From NCBI GenBank assembly GCA_019155185.1, contig CM032816.1, forward strand, positions 3,106,124-3,170,123: a stretch of DNA of 64,000 bases. Reading direction: 5' to 3'. The translations under genes were made by a program, and so were the position numbers. The first letter of the stretch is position 1. Every line of letters starts with the position of its first letter. The notes under the pieces are model-generated. The model saw nothing but the letters and a program-made list of their open reading frames with translations. It did not search any database and was not told where the DNA came from. Below, piece by piece: positions 1 to 13,100 of this stretch. The DNA comes from Beaufortia kweichowensis. Taxonomy: Eukaryota; Chordata; Actinopteri; Cypriniformes; Gastromyzontidae.

Positions 1-260
1 ATAGACACATATTTTCAACTAAGTATCATTGTAAATGTTGATGTTATGCATATGTTACACATACCACATGTGAATAATATGGTTTAGACCAGGTTTCTAA
101 AAAATTGATTTTGTATTTTATTTTTATTTTTTATTTAGACTGAAATCAACTGGACAGATTTAAGTCTGGCATGGGGAATAAAGATAAAATAATAAATAAA
201 CAAAAAACATGACAAACACCAAAATGTGAAAAAAGAATTTGTCATCTACTAAAAAACACC

Positions 261-557
261 TTAAAGGGATAGTTTGCCCCAAAATAGTCATTATTCACCT
301 CAATGTGGTTCAAAATTTGTATATGACTTTTTCTTCTGTGTGTAACAAAAGTTATTTTGAGAAATGTATTAGTGGTTTGTTGTCCATTCAATGAAAGTCA
401 ATGGGTGCCAATGTTGTTTAGTTACCAACATTCTTCAAAAATATCTTCTTTTGTGTTCTGCAGAGGAAGAAATGTTAAACAGGTTTGTAATGACATGATA
501 AATGATTTTCATTTTTGAATGAAAGAAATTTCATTTTTGAGTGAAGTATCCTCTTAA
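261..557. mobile_element. TTAA-ended foldback MITE
   Basis: Begins TTAAAGGGATAGTTTGCCCC and ends with the inverted, diverged counterpart AGTATCCTCTTAA. The internal arms (AATGAAAGTCAATGGGTGCC and the surrounding 'ttcttctgtg' stretches) are typical of an abundant cyprinid palindromic MITE. No coding capacity. Confidence 0.75.
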
Positions 558-2019
558 AAATATACTGTAGATGGTTAAAAATCATTTAGAAAAGGTTGTT
601 GAAGGTTGTTTCGTTAAAGATAAAATCTTGTATTTGCAGATGTTTTATTATTCTGCTAATATATTAATATAATCAATACTTAAATGTCGCCTAAGTGTCC
701 AAATATTTTGTGCCACTGTATCCTGTGTCTGCAGATGAGGTAAGTTCACCATGTGTTAAGGAAGTACAGCATAAAGTATTAGCCTACATTTTGCAGCTGT
801 CTAGAAAGAGAAAAAAGGAAAGTGAAATAAAACTTAAGGGGCCCGGGGACAAATCTCTGTGGTTAAATGAAATACATTAGCTTAGCACTTTAAGCCTGGC
901 TCAAGTTTCACCAGAAATGCATTACAACTCCAGGTGGAAAGTCCCTGGCACAAGTTTATTTTAATATGTTTAACCTCTCATTACTTAATCCCAGTGTCGG
1001 GATCCCGCCTTCCGTGAATATAAAATACTTCAACAGGAGAAAAAACATGATCAATTACTTCTAATTTATAAAGCCTGTGGTAAAAAGCAATTACACAACA
1101 AATTATGATTTTAATAACTTATGATTACAGGTCTATCTCCATTGCAAATATGGGTCAGATTTTCCTTAAGGATCATTGTTTGAGGCCGTAATTGTCTATT
1201 TCACACGTGGATACACATGTGCACGCACCCACACACAATCAAAAAGCCACCACCTCATTTCCTTTCCGACACCCTCATCCTGTTCTTTGGTTGGGAATGT
1301 GGTGCACCTGTGCGAAGAGCAGCTGTGCCTTTTCTTATGAATCTGTGATTTATGTTGCCACTGTTTAACTTGGGCTTGGCTGGCCTGTATGACTGTAAGC
1401 GTAGGAGGTATTTGCTCATTAGGGGTCCAGCCGCAGAGGATGTACTCCATTGTTTTTTCAATACAATAGCTATGTATCTGTATTCTGTTGGAGTATGAAT
1501 AGAAGTCTGGACTTTGTGTTAAACTGAATGCCAGAACTGATAGTAGAGCTTTTCTCAGGCTGTGCTTGACAGCGAATTTGATCCATAAACTGTGAAAGGT
1601 TTTCACATGTGAGTTTTTCAGATATCGTTTTTCCACATGACTGTAAGACTTCCCAAAGTGATTGTAATGGGATGTTTGGCACAGTCTAGCTGTTAATATC
1701 ACCATACTATTCTGGCAATTAAATTTATCTTCTGGGATATTTTTTCAGGAACTGAATGTTATTTGATATGTGTGACTACATGGGAAACAGAAAATATATT
1801 TTTCCCATAGTCAATAGTAAAAATGTAGATGCAGGAAATGTGACTTTTTGTACATGGCAATGTTACACATTTGTTTAAATGAATATTCATCTAAAATAGT
1901 GGAGAATCTTACATATTTCTTTTTATTTCCAGGTTTTAATTATTTAATATGAATCTATTATTTAACATTTAATAGTTATTAATTTTTTGTATATTTTTAC
2001 ATTAATTTAATACAAACCT

Positions 2020-2135
2020 GTTAGCATCATGTTTAAACATTTTTAGCATCATGCTAAAACGTGCTAACATCATGTTAAACGTGACAGCATTATTGCTAAA
2101 ATGTGCTAACAATATGTTAAAACATGCTAGCATCC
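2020..2135. repeat. degenerate tandem repeat of 'ATGTTAGCATCATG'-type units
   Basis: Five to six imperfect copies, about 20-25 bp each, alternating GCTAACATCATGTTAAA, TTAGCATCATG and AACATGCTAGCATC. Near-palindromic units of this type are common in fish genomes. Confidence 0.7.
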
Positions 2136-2569
2136 AACTATTTTTTTAAACAAACCTTTAACCTTTTAAAACTAAATTTCAAACTATTTAAAATTTTTCA
2201 AGTTAGGCTTTGTCAAGGCAACATAAAGTTTTTCTTTAAACTTTACTATCTAGTTAATTTAATTTAATAGTTATTTAATAATTATGAATATTTATATATT
2301 TTGAAATGAATACAAACTTCAAACTAGAAACTAACAATCTCTTAGATGAATATTCATTTAAAATAGTGTAGAATCTTACATATTTCTGTTTTTATTATTT
2401 AATATTTATTAATTATGTAATATTTGTTGATTATTTAATATTTATTATTTATTTAATAGTTATGTAATAATTGTTCATATTTTATATATAGATATTTTTA
2501 ATTAATACAAACTTTACCCAAACACCAATAATCTCATTGAGATAGCAGACCTCTATTTCTGTACATTGG

Positions 2570-2660
2570 ATCTGTGGTCTAGTGGTTAGAACATGTGCTC
2601 CAGACACATCGAGCTCTGGTGCTCGTGTGAGAGATGCAGGTTTCATTGTGACTTGATGGT
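2570..2660 (+). mobile_element. tRNA-derived SINE remnant
   Basis: A-box-like GTGGTCTAGTGGTTAGAAC at the head and a decayed B box (GCAGGTTTCATTG) about 50 nt further on. It shares wording with the 6.4 kb copy (CATGTGCTC, TGGTGCTC). It does not fold as a functional tRNA. Confidence 0.5.
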
Positions 2661-5600
2661 TGTGCCACATTTATTAACCTTTACTCTCATTGGTTTTTGC
2701 GTGTCTTGTCATAAAACACATATGACAACTAGTAACAAGACAAGCAAGAACCACTGAAGTTTTCTGTCTGCCACCTTTTAAACTTAACTAGTTTGTTTTG
2801 AAGGACACGCAATGTAATCACTAAACAGGATCAAATGGCTTTACCATTTTAAGTCCTCTATAGAAAGATAATATGATGATGTTTTAATACAAAATGAATG
2901 GATTTTCAAACATGCTGTCAGCCAGCGGCAGCTTTAAATGGATCTGCTCTATCAGGTTATCTCAGTATCACAACATGATATGTGTATATCTATCAGCCGG
3001 CATGTTGACTTAAGACCATCAAGTCAAATCCTCAAGCTCTTTCAAAAGATGGTGTTAATGAGACAGGAGAAGGAGCTCAGAGAGGCTCCAGGAGATGACA
3101 GATGATCAAGAACTCACGGCCTTTCCTTTCTTACTCTCCTCTGTTGCTGCCGCTCATGTCTCATGTCTTGGAAAAGTGTGAGATTATATTACACACACTT
3201 ACAAGCTCAGTCAAGTATCCCGACCACCGGCGCATAGATCTCTGTACATGCTACACCACCCACAGCTGTGGTGAAGACGGCAGCGTCTTGTTTATCATGC
3301 CCAATGCAGCTGTCCATAAGACAACTGCGACGGAGGACAAAACAGAAGACAGGAAGAGGAAATGTGATCAAAACAGGATGAATACATAGAAGAAAAGTTA
3401 TTTAAGTTATCTATTTCATCTAAAAATCTATTTAAAAAAACTTAAAATGCATAAAGCAATAATACAAAACAAATGGAGAAAAGATGACTCTTGAAAAAAC
3501 CTGAAATAGTTTTTTTTTTCATATGCTCATTTATAAGGAACACGGACTGTAATGGATGTGAGCAGTTGAATTTGTGCATATTTTATGTGTATTCTTATAT
3601 ATTTCCTTATTTATATTTATTTATTTGAATATTTACTTATATATTTTTATAGGTCATGCAGTTCTTGTTATTATTATTTCTCACATGTGTTTTGTTGCAT
3701 AACCCAATTTCATTCAACTGTTCGCGTCCCAAACCTGTTCTGGCATGTTACTTCACAATCTTTGGAAACACCCTGAAAACGATTGGTACCTCAATGTAAA
3801 ACAGTCCCACACTTTTATATGACCCAGTGTGGTAAAGATGCGGGATAATCGCCAGAAAGTTAACAAGGGGTCCCACTGCAAATAAGTTTCTGCTAAAAGA
3901 TACTTTAATTGAGAGCGATTTACAGTACAATACAATATGATTATTAGTACAGTATGTGTGCAAAACCTATGACATAGGCTACTTTTAGGGTTGTGCAACA
4001 TCCAGATCTATACCAATCTCGACATGGGCAGCAATATAATATGAGTAGTTTACTGTGATGATCGTCTGTAAACACCTTTTGGTTTGTGTTTGTCATCTAA
4101 TAAGTTCATGAACGTGAACATGATCAAGTGCAAAGGAGGCCGGCAGACCCTTACATATCTCCCTAGGGTCCTTTTACAATCACTTCTTTGAAGAGTGTAG
4201 CAACAGTATTGAATTTCCTTCATTTGTAAATCATCCTTACTATTGACTTAAGGACTCAGCGATAAGAAACACTTTTAAGTTTGATTGTGCTACTTTGTCC
4301 TTGAATACACCTGCTGCGATTAGTAGGTAATTAAATTCACACTCTTTTTGTACAAGACAGGTCAAACCTGCACCTGAATTGATATGAACACCTGACTCAT
4401 ATTATTCTATATTCAAGTCTAAACATATACTTATTTGATGTCTTTGACATCCAGCCTTTGCAGCTGTCGATACAGACGTCTCCAAGAAACCAATTTTTGG
4501 AGGATAAACAATGCAAATGCTGGCAGAAAAGCTTAATTTAAGTTTTTTTTTACTGTATTACACACCTGTCTTTGCATTATATACAGGTTTTGTTGTGGAT
4601 ATACAAGTTTCCAATTTGGAAGTTTGTATTAAAGTGGCATTCTTTTCCCAGTAGGAAGTTGGAAATTTGGGCTTTTAAATTAAACATAATGCACTATTAG
4701 TTTCAAATACTGTAAAAAAAAATGTGGCATTGTAAAATTGTGTTATTGTTACGTGACACTTAACAAACCCATTACATACACAATAATAATTATTAATTAT
4801 TTGTATTATTTTATTATTGCTAAAAAAATATTCATAAGGTATTTGCATTTAGACCATTCAAATAATCGAAATCCTTTCTCAGAACTTCACATAATAAATC
4901 TGGCAGCACAGAATGATTCAAGTCTTAAAACAATATGGCATTCAGTGCTTTATGACTCTGGGTGTGCTGGCATGACTGTGTATCTCTGAGTGTGAATCTT
5001 TCAATGCAAACATTGCTGCAATTGAAGGCGTGTGTTGGGCAAGATCTGACAGGTTCTGTTTAACCACGACCCATCCAGCTCAATAATGCCAGACAGGTCA
5101 CAGCGGTCTGTCGGACGCAGACAGACTGACTGTCATGACCATGAAACACAAATGTGGATCTGTTTATCATGACCGCTCTATCTCATCTTGCAGCGCTTTA
5201 AAATATGGACAGCTGACAGATTGGATTCCAACTCATTGCAAAGAATCTATTGATTGACAGGCTAAATACAACAATAACGCCACACCTGCAGAAGAGTTCA
5301 AACTCTAGGCCGCTAATGTATCATTTCCTTTCTGTCACACGGGTCATTTCATGTGATCAATACAGCTCTGCTTGATAAAAGCCATTTTTACCATCAGTCA
5401 TTCATGGGAGTCCATAAAAATGTGCTAAAAATAATCACACACATTAAAGGGTTTTTGTTAAATGCCTTTCAAAACAAAACAAACGTTTGACTTTGTAAGT
5501 TTGACTTTGCAGTTATGCAACAGAAAAATGGATCGATAATCTAATAGAAAAAAAAGAAATGTTTTATTTGTTTTCAGTCTTGCCGCATGAGTAAATTGTT

Positions 5601-6394
5601 GGACACACAATATTGTTTTGAAATGTTTTATTAGCTCATTTGTAATGAACACAAACCTTCCTATCAGATTTAGACAGAAATATCAGTAGACATTCAAACT
5701 ATTTGGTTTAATAATTTGTAATATAATCTCATATATGTTATAAATTAGGCATATTTCGATTTGATTTATAGATTTGATTTATTATTTTCAATGTCAAGTT
5801 AACTTGCAATACCCAGATGAGTCAAGACTGGCCAATCAAAATCTTTATATTAAAGATCCCTAACCCTGGCAATCACTAATCATTGCATACAAACTTTAAT
5901 ACTGCTCGTCGCACATCGAATATGTCCGTAGACAAAATACAGCTGTTTCTGTAGACATACTGAAAGAACAATGAATGTGTCTGAAATCATGATTCATAAC
6001 AGAATCGAGAACGCTGAGTGTGACCCAGTGAACATGTCAAGACACGACTGTTGGACGCCTTCCTGTCCTCTGTAATCTGAGAAGGCTCGAGGGAAGCTCA
6101 GGTTGGGTAATTACTGGGCAAACATCCGCAAGAACAACCCAAACTAGTCAGCGCCTTGTCTGCTCGACACACCTTGCTCCGTCATTAACACCCTGATCTC
6201 TCTCATCTTCCTTCTTGGCTTTCTGAAATGTCAACCTATGTTTGATGTTTGAGTCCTACTTTTACAGTTATAATTTGATGTAATAATTCTGGCTGGATTT
6301 CCTTGATCTTTCCCTGGTGGGTCAGTGCTACGGGAAATTATAAGGATGCGAGAAATCTGGCTTTTGTGTGGGTGGGGGAACAGGATAAAACAAG

Positions 6395-6495
6395 AATTTA
6401 CAAATCAGATTCGAACCCACATCACCCTCATGAGCACCACAGATTAACATGTCAGAGCACATGCGCAACTTGGCCACTACACAATAATGTAGCAG
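6395..6495 (-). mobile_element. tRNA-derived SINE remnant (minus strand)
   Basis: Minus strand reads TAGTGGCCAAGTTGCGCATG, later a good B box GGGTTCGAATCTG. Spacing between the boxes is right for a pol III SINE head. Same family as the copy at 2.6 kb. Confidence 0.52.
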
Positions 6496-7323
6496 ATGTT
6501 TAATCCAATGAATCTTTCAGGTTTAGTTTCAGAATGTGTCAGATTGGCTGACTAGTCGTCTAGCAACCCACTAGCTGATCAGTGACGTTGTTTATATATC
6601 TTTTACATGTTTCATAATTCATAAAGTGTTTTTAAATGTGATGAAGTTAGAGACATAACTTCTCAATTACAATACCTATCAGTGTTTTTTGTTCAGGATC
6701 ACTCAGCTACATTGTTACAACTGTCATGTTGACACTATTATCTTAAATTTCTAAAACTCTAGTTATAGTTATTGTCATTACCCTTTGTGTGAAAGGCCCT
6801 TTACCGGGATAAACTTTTTATCGTCTAAACGGCCACACCCGGTCTCCTGTCAATCAAATCTGCGTTCCACATAAAAGAAGCCCACTGAAGTCCGGACATT
6901 CGACAGACACGTTGCGTTGACTGACATCAACAGTTATTCTCATGTTTGGTTGTCCCCATAAGCACATTACACATCTGTAGGAGGAAGGAATTCTTTTGTG
7001 TAAAGTCCAGCACACATGTGACCTAATTAGACCCTGCGTTTTCCAAGCGTTTCCGTCTGCCCCCGCGCACATCCCAGCACAAAGCTTCACTGTGTTCACC
7101 CACTCGCAGATATGTGGCTTGTGGGCCCGGGGGCGCCGCTGGAGCTAGAACGCTCCTTCCTGGACTCGTCCACCAGTGTGACGGGTTAACACGTGGCTCA
7201 ATGTGCCGAGCAGTGGGCGTTATGCAAACCATTGCGTGAATTTATTAATTCAGGATCACCATGAATACAATAAACAAACAGTGACCAAATCACCATCAAA
7301 TGGACTCTGTCTCATCTGTGAGT

Positions 7324-7570
7324 ACACTACCAGTGAAAAGTTTAGGAACACTTTTTCAGTGTTGTTTAGATTCTTTCCACATTTTAGAATAGTAGTAAAC
7401 TCATTAAAACCATAAAATAACACAATTGTAATGTGTTGTGACTAAAAGCATCCAAAATAAATGAACACTATGTTATATTTGAGCATCTTCGAAAGTAACC
7501 ACCATTTGGCTAGAATTTGTAAAATCATACTTTTGACAATTTATCATTAAGCTAGAGAAGCTTTTTAAAC
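7324..7570. mobile_element. decayed Tc1-like element end
   Basis: Starts CACTACCAGTGAAAAGTTTA, close to the 'ACCAGTCAAAAGTTTGGACA' terminal repeats of teleost Tc1-like elements, then matches the copy at 23.9 kb (CCACATTTTAGAATA, AATAAATGAACACTAT, AAAATCATACTT). Confidence 0.55.
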
Positions 7571-8459
7571 AGAACTGAAGGAATTTCTATATTTACTGGT
7601 TTCTTATTTGCTGCTTTATTCATTATTTGCTCTAAATAATCAATTTGAAAAATATAGTTTTGAATAAAAATTTAGAAGTTTTCTAATGGTTGGTATATAT
7701 TTGTCTACAAAAGTAATTTCAAACATTCAGAATGAAGATTTTGAAGATGATGGGACACATTTTTGTCAATTATGTAGTTAGACTGTTACTGTATTGGCAC
7801 TCTAGAGACCTCATCCAACACATTCCAGAAAAATGGTATAATCTCGAAAGCAAAGAACTACACAAGATATTGAACTAAAATAGAGCTTGGGGTGTATTAG
7901 ACTTTATATGATCACTGAGTCATATGGCACAAAAAAACACACACCCAATGACCAGGAGGCATATTGTAGATTCATAGTTTCCATGAAATTATTACCAACA
8001 TCCCACAGGTGGGCAGAGGCAGGACGCCTTTCATTTCGGTTTCCATTACCCAGATCAGACAGCAGACCGCAAATAATGTGTTTTAATTGCAATGGTCTGC
8101 ATTTACTGAGCACAGAGGAGGCAGGAAGGGGATTTTCTGAGTACACACTTTTGACCAAGTCCCAACATGACCCGGGACGGTCCGCTGTAACAACAAAAGG
8201 AAAAGTCCAACAGAGAAGGCCTTTGAAGGAGTAAAATGAACTTCAAATGAACCTTTGCACCTCTCGTGTTACAAAATATATTCTTTTAATATATTGCGCA
8301 TGCCTGTGCAAAGCCTAAATGGTGTTGTGATGATGGTTTTCATTGCAATATAGTTGCTAAGGTGGTTTATATCTTGTTGCTGGGTATGTCGAAATCAGCA
8401 GAAAATGTATTAGTAATTGTTCAAAATTCACAATATATGGGTTATAGGTTTTATTATTT

Positions 8460-8785
8460 ATAAAATATGAATTTACCCAAACATGACATTTGTTTCATTA
8501 TTTACTTACCTCCGTCATCTCAGCTGTAAATACCTTCCTTTCTTAAGCCGAACACAAACAATTAAATTGATTAAAATACTTTTTTTTAAAATAGGCTTTG
8601 TGTTAATGAATTACTCATATGACAACTAGAGAGAACCAATGAGATTTAAAGTTACTGACATGCTCCCATATTTGAACTTAGCATGCTGGTTTGTTAACAT
8701 GGATACATCACAAAATAATCACAAACTATTAATCTTGGATGACATGATAAAATTATAACATTTTGGGTGAACTATTCCTTGAAAT
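8460..8785. mobile_element. degraded foldback MITE
   Basis: The right end TTTTGGGTGAACTATTCCTT and internal TCATTATTTACTTACCTCC are recognisable fragments of the same palindromic family as 261-557 and 29964-30276. Confidence 0.45.
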
Positions 8786-9099
8786 TTGTTTCTTAGTGCA
8801 CATCATTTCAAAAACGACAAGGTGAGAAGTGGAAATGTAAAACTTTACTGTTGTGATGTAGTATGAAACAATCATTGACACAGTGAACTGTTGACATCTC
8901 ATTCATTTCAGTTATTAGACTTTTTAACTGAGTGCTCTGTAAAAAAGGAAATGTAAAATGTATCATGTTTGATTCGATTTCAATTCTACTATGACTCGCA
9001 AATACAAGCATCGCCAAGCACAAATTTCCTAAACGAATCCTGCATGGGAACTCTTGTATTTTGGACATATACGGGGTACGCGGGACTTTAAATACAACA

Positions 9100-10025
9100 C
9101 AAACCAAACAGAAAGCAATTTAATGTTCGTCTTGCTCCCAGAAAACCTGAATGAACGAAGTATTCTTAAAAACAACGTGGTTTTATGTGTATACTGTATA
9201 TAAATCAACAGAAAAGATCAAATAAATACATTCTCAATTTCATTTAAAATACATTTCAGACAAATATATACACTTGATTACCGAGTCACGTCTTCATTAT
9301 CGAACCTTTGAACTTCATTCATTCATTCATAAGAAATGTGACGCTTCTCAGAAGGCCTCAGGTGTCAGTTAAAGACGGGCCTATCCAATCCTGTGAAGAT
9401 GAACATCTCTCTTATTTTATTCTCGCTGAACTACCGACAGCAAACGTTTCATTGACTTCATCTAAATCTACACTATGCATTTGGTGTCCGAGTATTTTTT
9501 CCATTGTGTAGTGTACAATGAAGTTTGTAAACATTTACTCTTCTTTAAGTTGAACTACGCATTAACACTGTTTTGGTAAAATAATAACGAGACTTAAAAT
9601 AAAAGAAATGTTTACTTAAAAGCGTGAGGAATCGCACTGGCAGACGTTGATTTACTTTCTGATCTTTTTTCACTATTTGGCATTAGTATTAAGGCCCGGC
9701 ATCTTAATGGAAGAAGAGGTTAAAAACACACACACACACACACACATTCTTCAACTATGCCAGAAACAGACAACCGATATTGCGCCATTGAAGTGTGTTG
9801 GAAAGTGACAAATCAGTTGCGGTGCAGACTTTTTCCACCCTGAAATGATTATCCGTTTCCAATATCAATAAAAAAACAAATAGTCTCTTTCTCTCTACTT
9901 GAAGTGCTTTAGTGCTTAATGGTGCGGCTACGGCACGTCACGGTGGGGCATATTCAGGTGATTGTGTGACTGTAATTTATTTAATAGCTGTTTATTGCTA
10001 GGCGATGGTCACAGGTAACAGCATC
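9100..10025 (-). other. probable osbpl5 3' UTR and flank
   Basis: No other coding potential is seen. AATAAA hexamers occur on the minus strand near 9996-9991, 9981-9975 and 9420. A (CA)n run sits at 9726-9748. The true 3' end cannot be placed by eye. Confidence 0.35.
9726..9748. repeat. (CA)n microsatellite
   Basis: About 11 uninterrupted CA units. Confidence 0.95.
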
Positions 10026-10161
10026 TCAAGTGAAGACGTAGTTGATGAGTAGCTGGAAGAACAACAGCATGCAGAGGATGAGACAGTGGCGACCGCTCAG
10101 AGACTTGCTCTCCTCTGCCGTCTTGTGCCGTGCTATCTGACGACCCAGCGCGCTTAGGTTT
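10026..10161 (-). CDS. osbpl5: osbpl5 terminal coding exon 21 (membrane anchor)
   Basis: RNLSALGRQIARHK then a short polar stretch and LILCMLLFFQLLINYVFT, stop TGA at 10028-10026. The final hydrophobic segment is a C-terminal tail anchor, as in ORP5. Two minus-strand AATAAA hexamers lie 30-50 nt beyond the stop, probably too close to be the main poly(A) signal. Confidence 0.9.
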
Positions 10162-13100
10162 CTACAGATACAAATATGCAAAAATGAACATTAATATTTA
10201 AGAATTATTTACTTTTTTATCTTCATACAAGAATCACACATGTATAATCAACTTGTTAAGTCTGACGTCACGCATCACCACCACGCAAACAACAAATAAT
10301 ACTAATATATACACTCAACCTTTATCTCCATAACGAAATTCCAGATAGCTGGACAGTAATGAATTTTTTATAAATTGAGAAAGTATTGCTGTCAGAGATC
10401 ACGGAGACTGTAGTGTACACCGAGTTTATAAAAATGTACTTAAAGGGGTCATATTATGCCATTTTGCAAAGTCCTTATATTGTTTTTGAGGTGTGAAACA
10501 ATAGGTTTTCATGTTTAATTGTTAAAAAAAAAATTCTAATATTTTTCTCCTGGGCTCTCCCAAACACTCTGATTTCTTCTGGTCTGTATGAAGCACCCGC
10601 CTCCAAAGCGCTCCGATTGGTCAAGACGGCCCAGTCTATTCTGATCGGTTAACAGCTTGAAGCGTGTGTTAAAACATTAAAATATCCTGCTATGGTGAGG
10701 ACACGTCTCCCGTCCCGTTTTATTTTCCTACTATGGTGGGATCGAAACGTGCAGATTAAGGGGCGGTAACAATTTTAGTAAGATTCCTGGGTGACATCAC
10801 TAGGGCATGTTCTTTTGCAGAAAAACGCTTACCAAACAAAGTTACTGGGTTTCTGGGTTAGTAGATGCACAGGGACCAGCTTATAGCACTTCATAATATG
10901 TCACCTTTAAATGTGTTTTAATAGTAGCCTTCTTGGAGAACAGCGGAAGGTTGGATAAAACAGTATTCTTTACGTCACGACTTAACAAGCGAATGTGATA
11001 CAAAAAATGTGTTCTTGCCTCTGTATGTCCTGTTGTGTTTTCTGTATAGCTGCCACAGAGGCTTCAATGAGGGCGATGTCCTTCACTTCTTTAGTGCATC
11101 TTGCACATTGGTTCATAAAGCCTGATAAAACAAGCAGAAAATAATGAGATTTCTGATTTGTATGAATCTATAGTAAAAAAAAAATGCTACTAAATGCATT
11201 AAAATTTCTTTTACATGAAAATTATTCTATTTCAATTCTATTTAATTACATGTTATTCAAATAGGTGAACTAGGGCAAATCATGACAAATGTGTTTGGAG
11301 AGTTTTAATTAATGGATTAGGTAAAAGCAGTATTTTAAAATCCTATACAGCCATTGTGTATGCAGTGACCTGTTAATACATTTGATTCATCTTTAAATCT
11401 ACAAAAAAAAAAAGGTTTCCTGAGACATTTGTCTAGTATGAATCTTCATTTCATTGTCTTTAATACCACAATCATCTGTTTTTAAATTTGATTACTGTAC
11501 GAATGTGTTCATATACAAGAATGTGCACTTTTCTATTACGCTTTTTAAATAATTTATGACAATAATACAGGTCTATTATGTTTAAGCTGTTAATATCTAA
11601 TTAACTGAGAAGCTTATTAAGATGAATCTTTAATCTTGCCGTGTTCAAAGCCACAGTAAGTTAGCCCAAACCTCCATAAATTAGCCAATATACACACTAT
11701 TGACTAGTGATTTTTTGTTGCTGTAGGTCCAAATACTGTTATACTGAGTTAAGTTATGCTTATAATTCATACTAAATGACGTATATTTGAAAATGTACAA
11801 ATGCAGAAAGGTTAGACGATACAATATAAAGTTTTTACAGCATAAAATTCATTATGTCTATGAAAAGACCCTATAAACATTGACTTGCCTTCATTGTCAG
11901 ATGACTCATGGTTGGGTTCTGGTGTGGTACTGCTGCTCTCTGTGTTCTGACTGCAGCTGGACGGCTGGCTGCTTGATTTCCTGTGCTTTCCATTCACTCG
12001 CACCTGATAAAAAACACACAGATTAGTCAATAAAGTGAAAAATGCTGTACCCTAAAAATGCTATCGGTTCACCATAATGGCCATTGCAATGAAATCCAAT
12101 GAAATACTAGAAATAATGTTCTATAAATGTGATGCTCAGAGTAATGCGTGTCTCACCTTCTGCTGTCCAGACCAGTTCTGGCTGTAGGAAAAACTGTTTC
12201 GCTGGCGTTGGGACTTCTCTTTTGTCTGTATAATGCCGTCCTTCTCAAACTGAACCAGACAGTGATCCGGATCCCACGGCTTAGTGCTGAGAAAGTGGAT
12301 AGGGCGAACACTGTGTATTATAACAAATAACTAAAAGATTTCCGCAGTTGTTGTTGGTACGTCATATGTGCCAATACGTGTCACGCGACAATGAAAACAT
12401 GTTCATATGCATATTGCGACCCTCCAGGAACACGATTTGTCACTACAGTAAATTTAGCTCACTATAATTTACAATTTAGCAAGGCTACAGTGTCTTATTA
12501 CAAGCATTGTAAACATACTCCGCATATTTGTAGTGCCATTCATTGGTGTCAGTGTTGAAAGTGAAAAGCTGTGGGTTCCAGGGTCGCTCGCCCCGTTCTC
12601 TGGCTTCCTGCCGCTGGGATTCTTCCAGCACGAATTTCTCTTGGGTGGCTTTGTTCTGGTCTTTATCGTGAATGGCTTTGGTCACGTGACGCCACAGTCT
12701 GAAAGAATAACACAACAACCAACTTTACACTAAGTATTTAATTTCACTTGTTTTGTTACTGCGTGTTTTATGCTAGTTGTGGTACAGCATAAACCACACA
12801 TTTTAAATGATTTTTCATGTTGCAAAGTAAAACGACAAGGTTTAAAATGAATGAAACTCAGTATTTTGCATAACAATATAGACTTTAACATTTTTATTTA
12901 TTTTTAATAGATACAGTATAAACTACTGTATAGTCATAACCCTTAAATTAGAAATAAAAGCTCAATTGAAGCACTGTAAATTCAAATAAATATCAATAAA
13001 ATATATAAAAGCATTATCCAAAATATAATCTATTTATAGAAAGGTACATTAAATAATAAAATAAGACTCAAAATATTAAAACTACTGTTATGTGCATGGA

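Larger units (their letters stand above)
1..9100. other. gene-free, repeat-rich flank
   Basis: AT-rich sequence without a supported gene. The longest open frame (1196-1705, minus) has no recognisable motif and overlaps other open frames. Recognisable content is the listed MITEs, tandem repeat, tRNA-derived SINEs and a Tc1-like remnant. Confidence 0.6.

Noticed and set aside
1196..1705. 169-codon minus-strand open frame, the longest in the first 9 kb
   Set aside because: No domain, no repeats of conserved residues, overlaps two other open frames and lacks splice context. Kept as chance.
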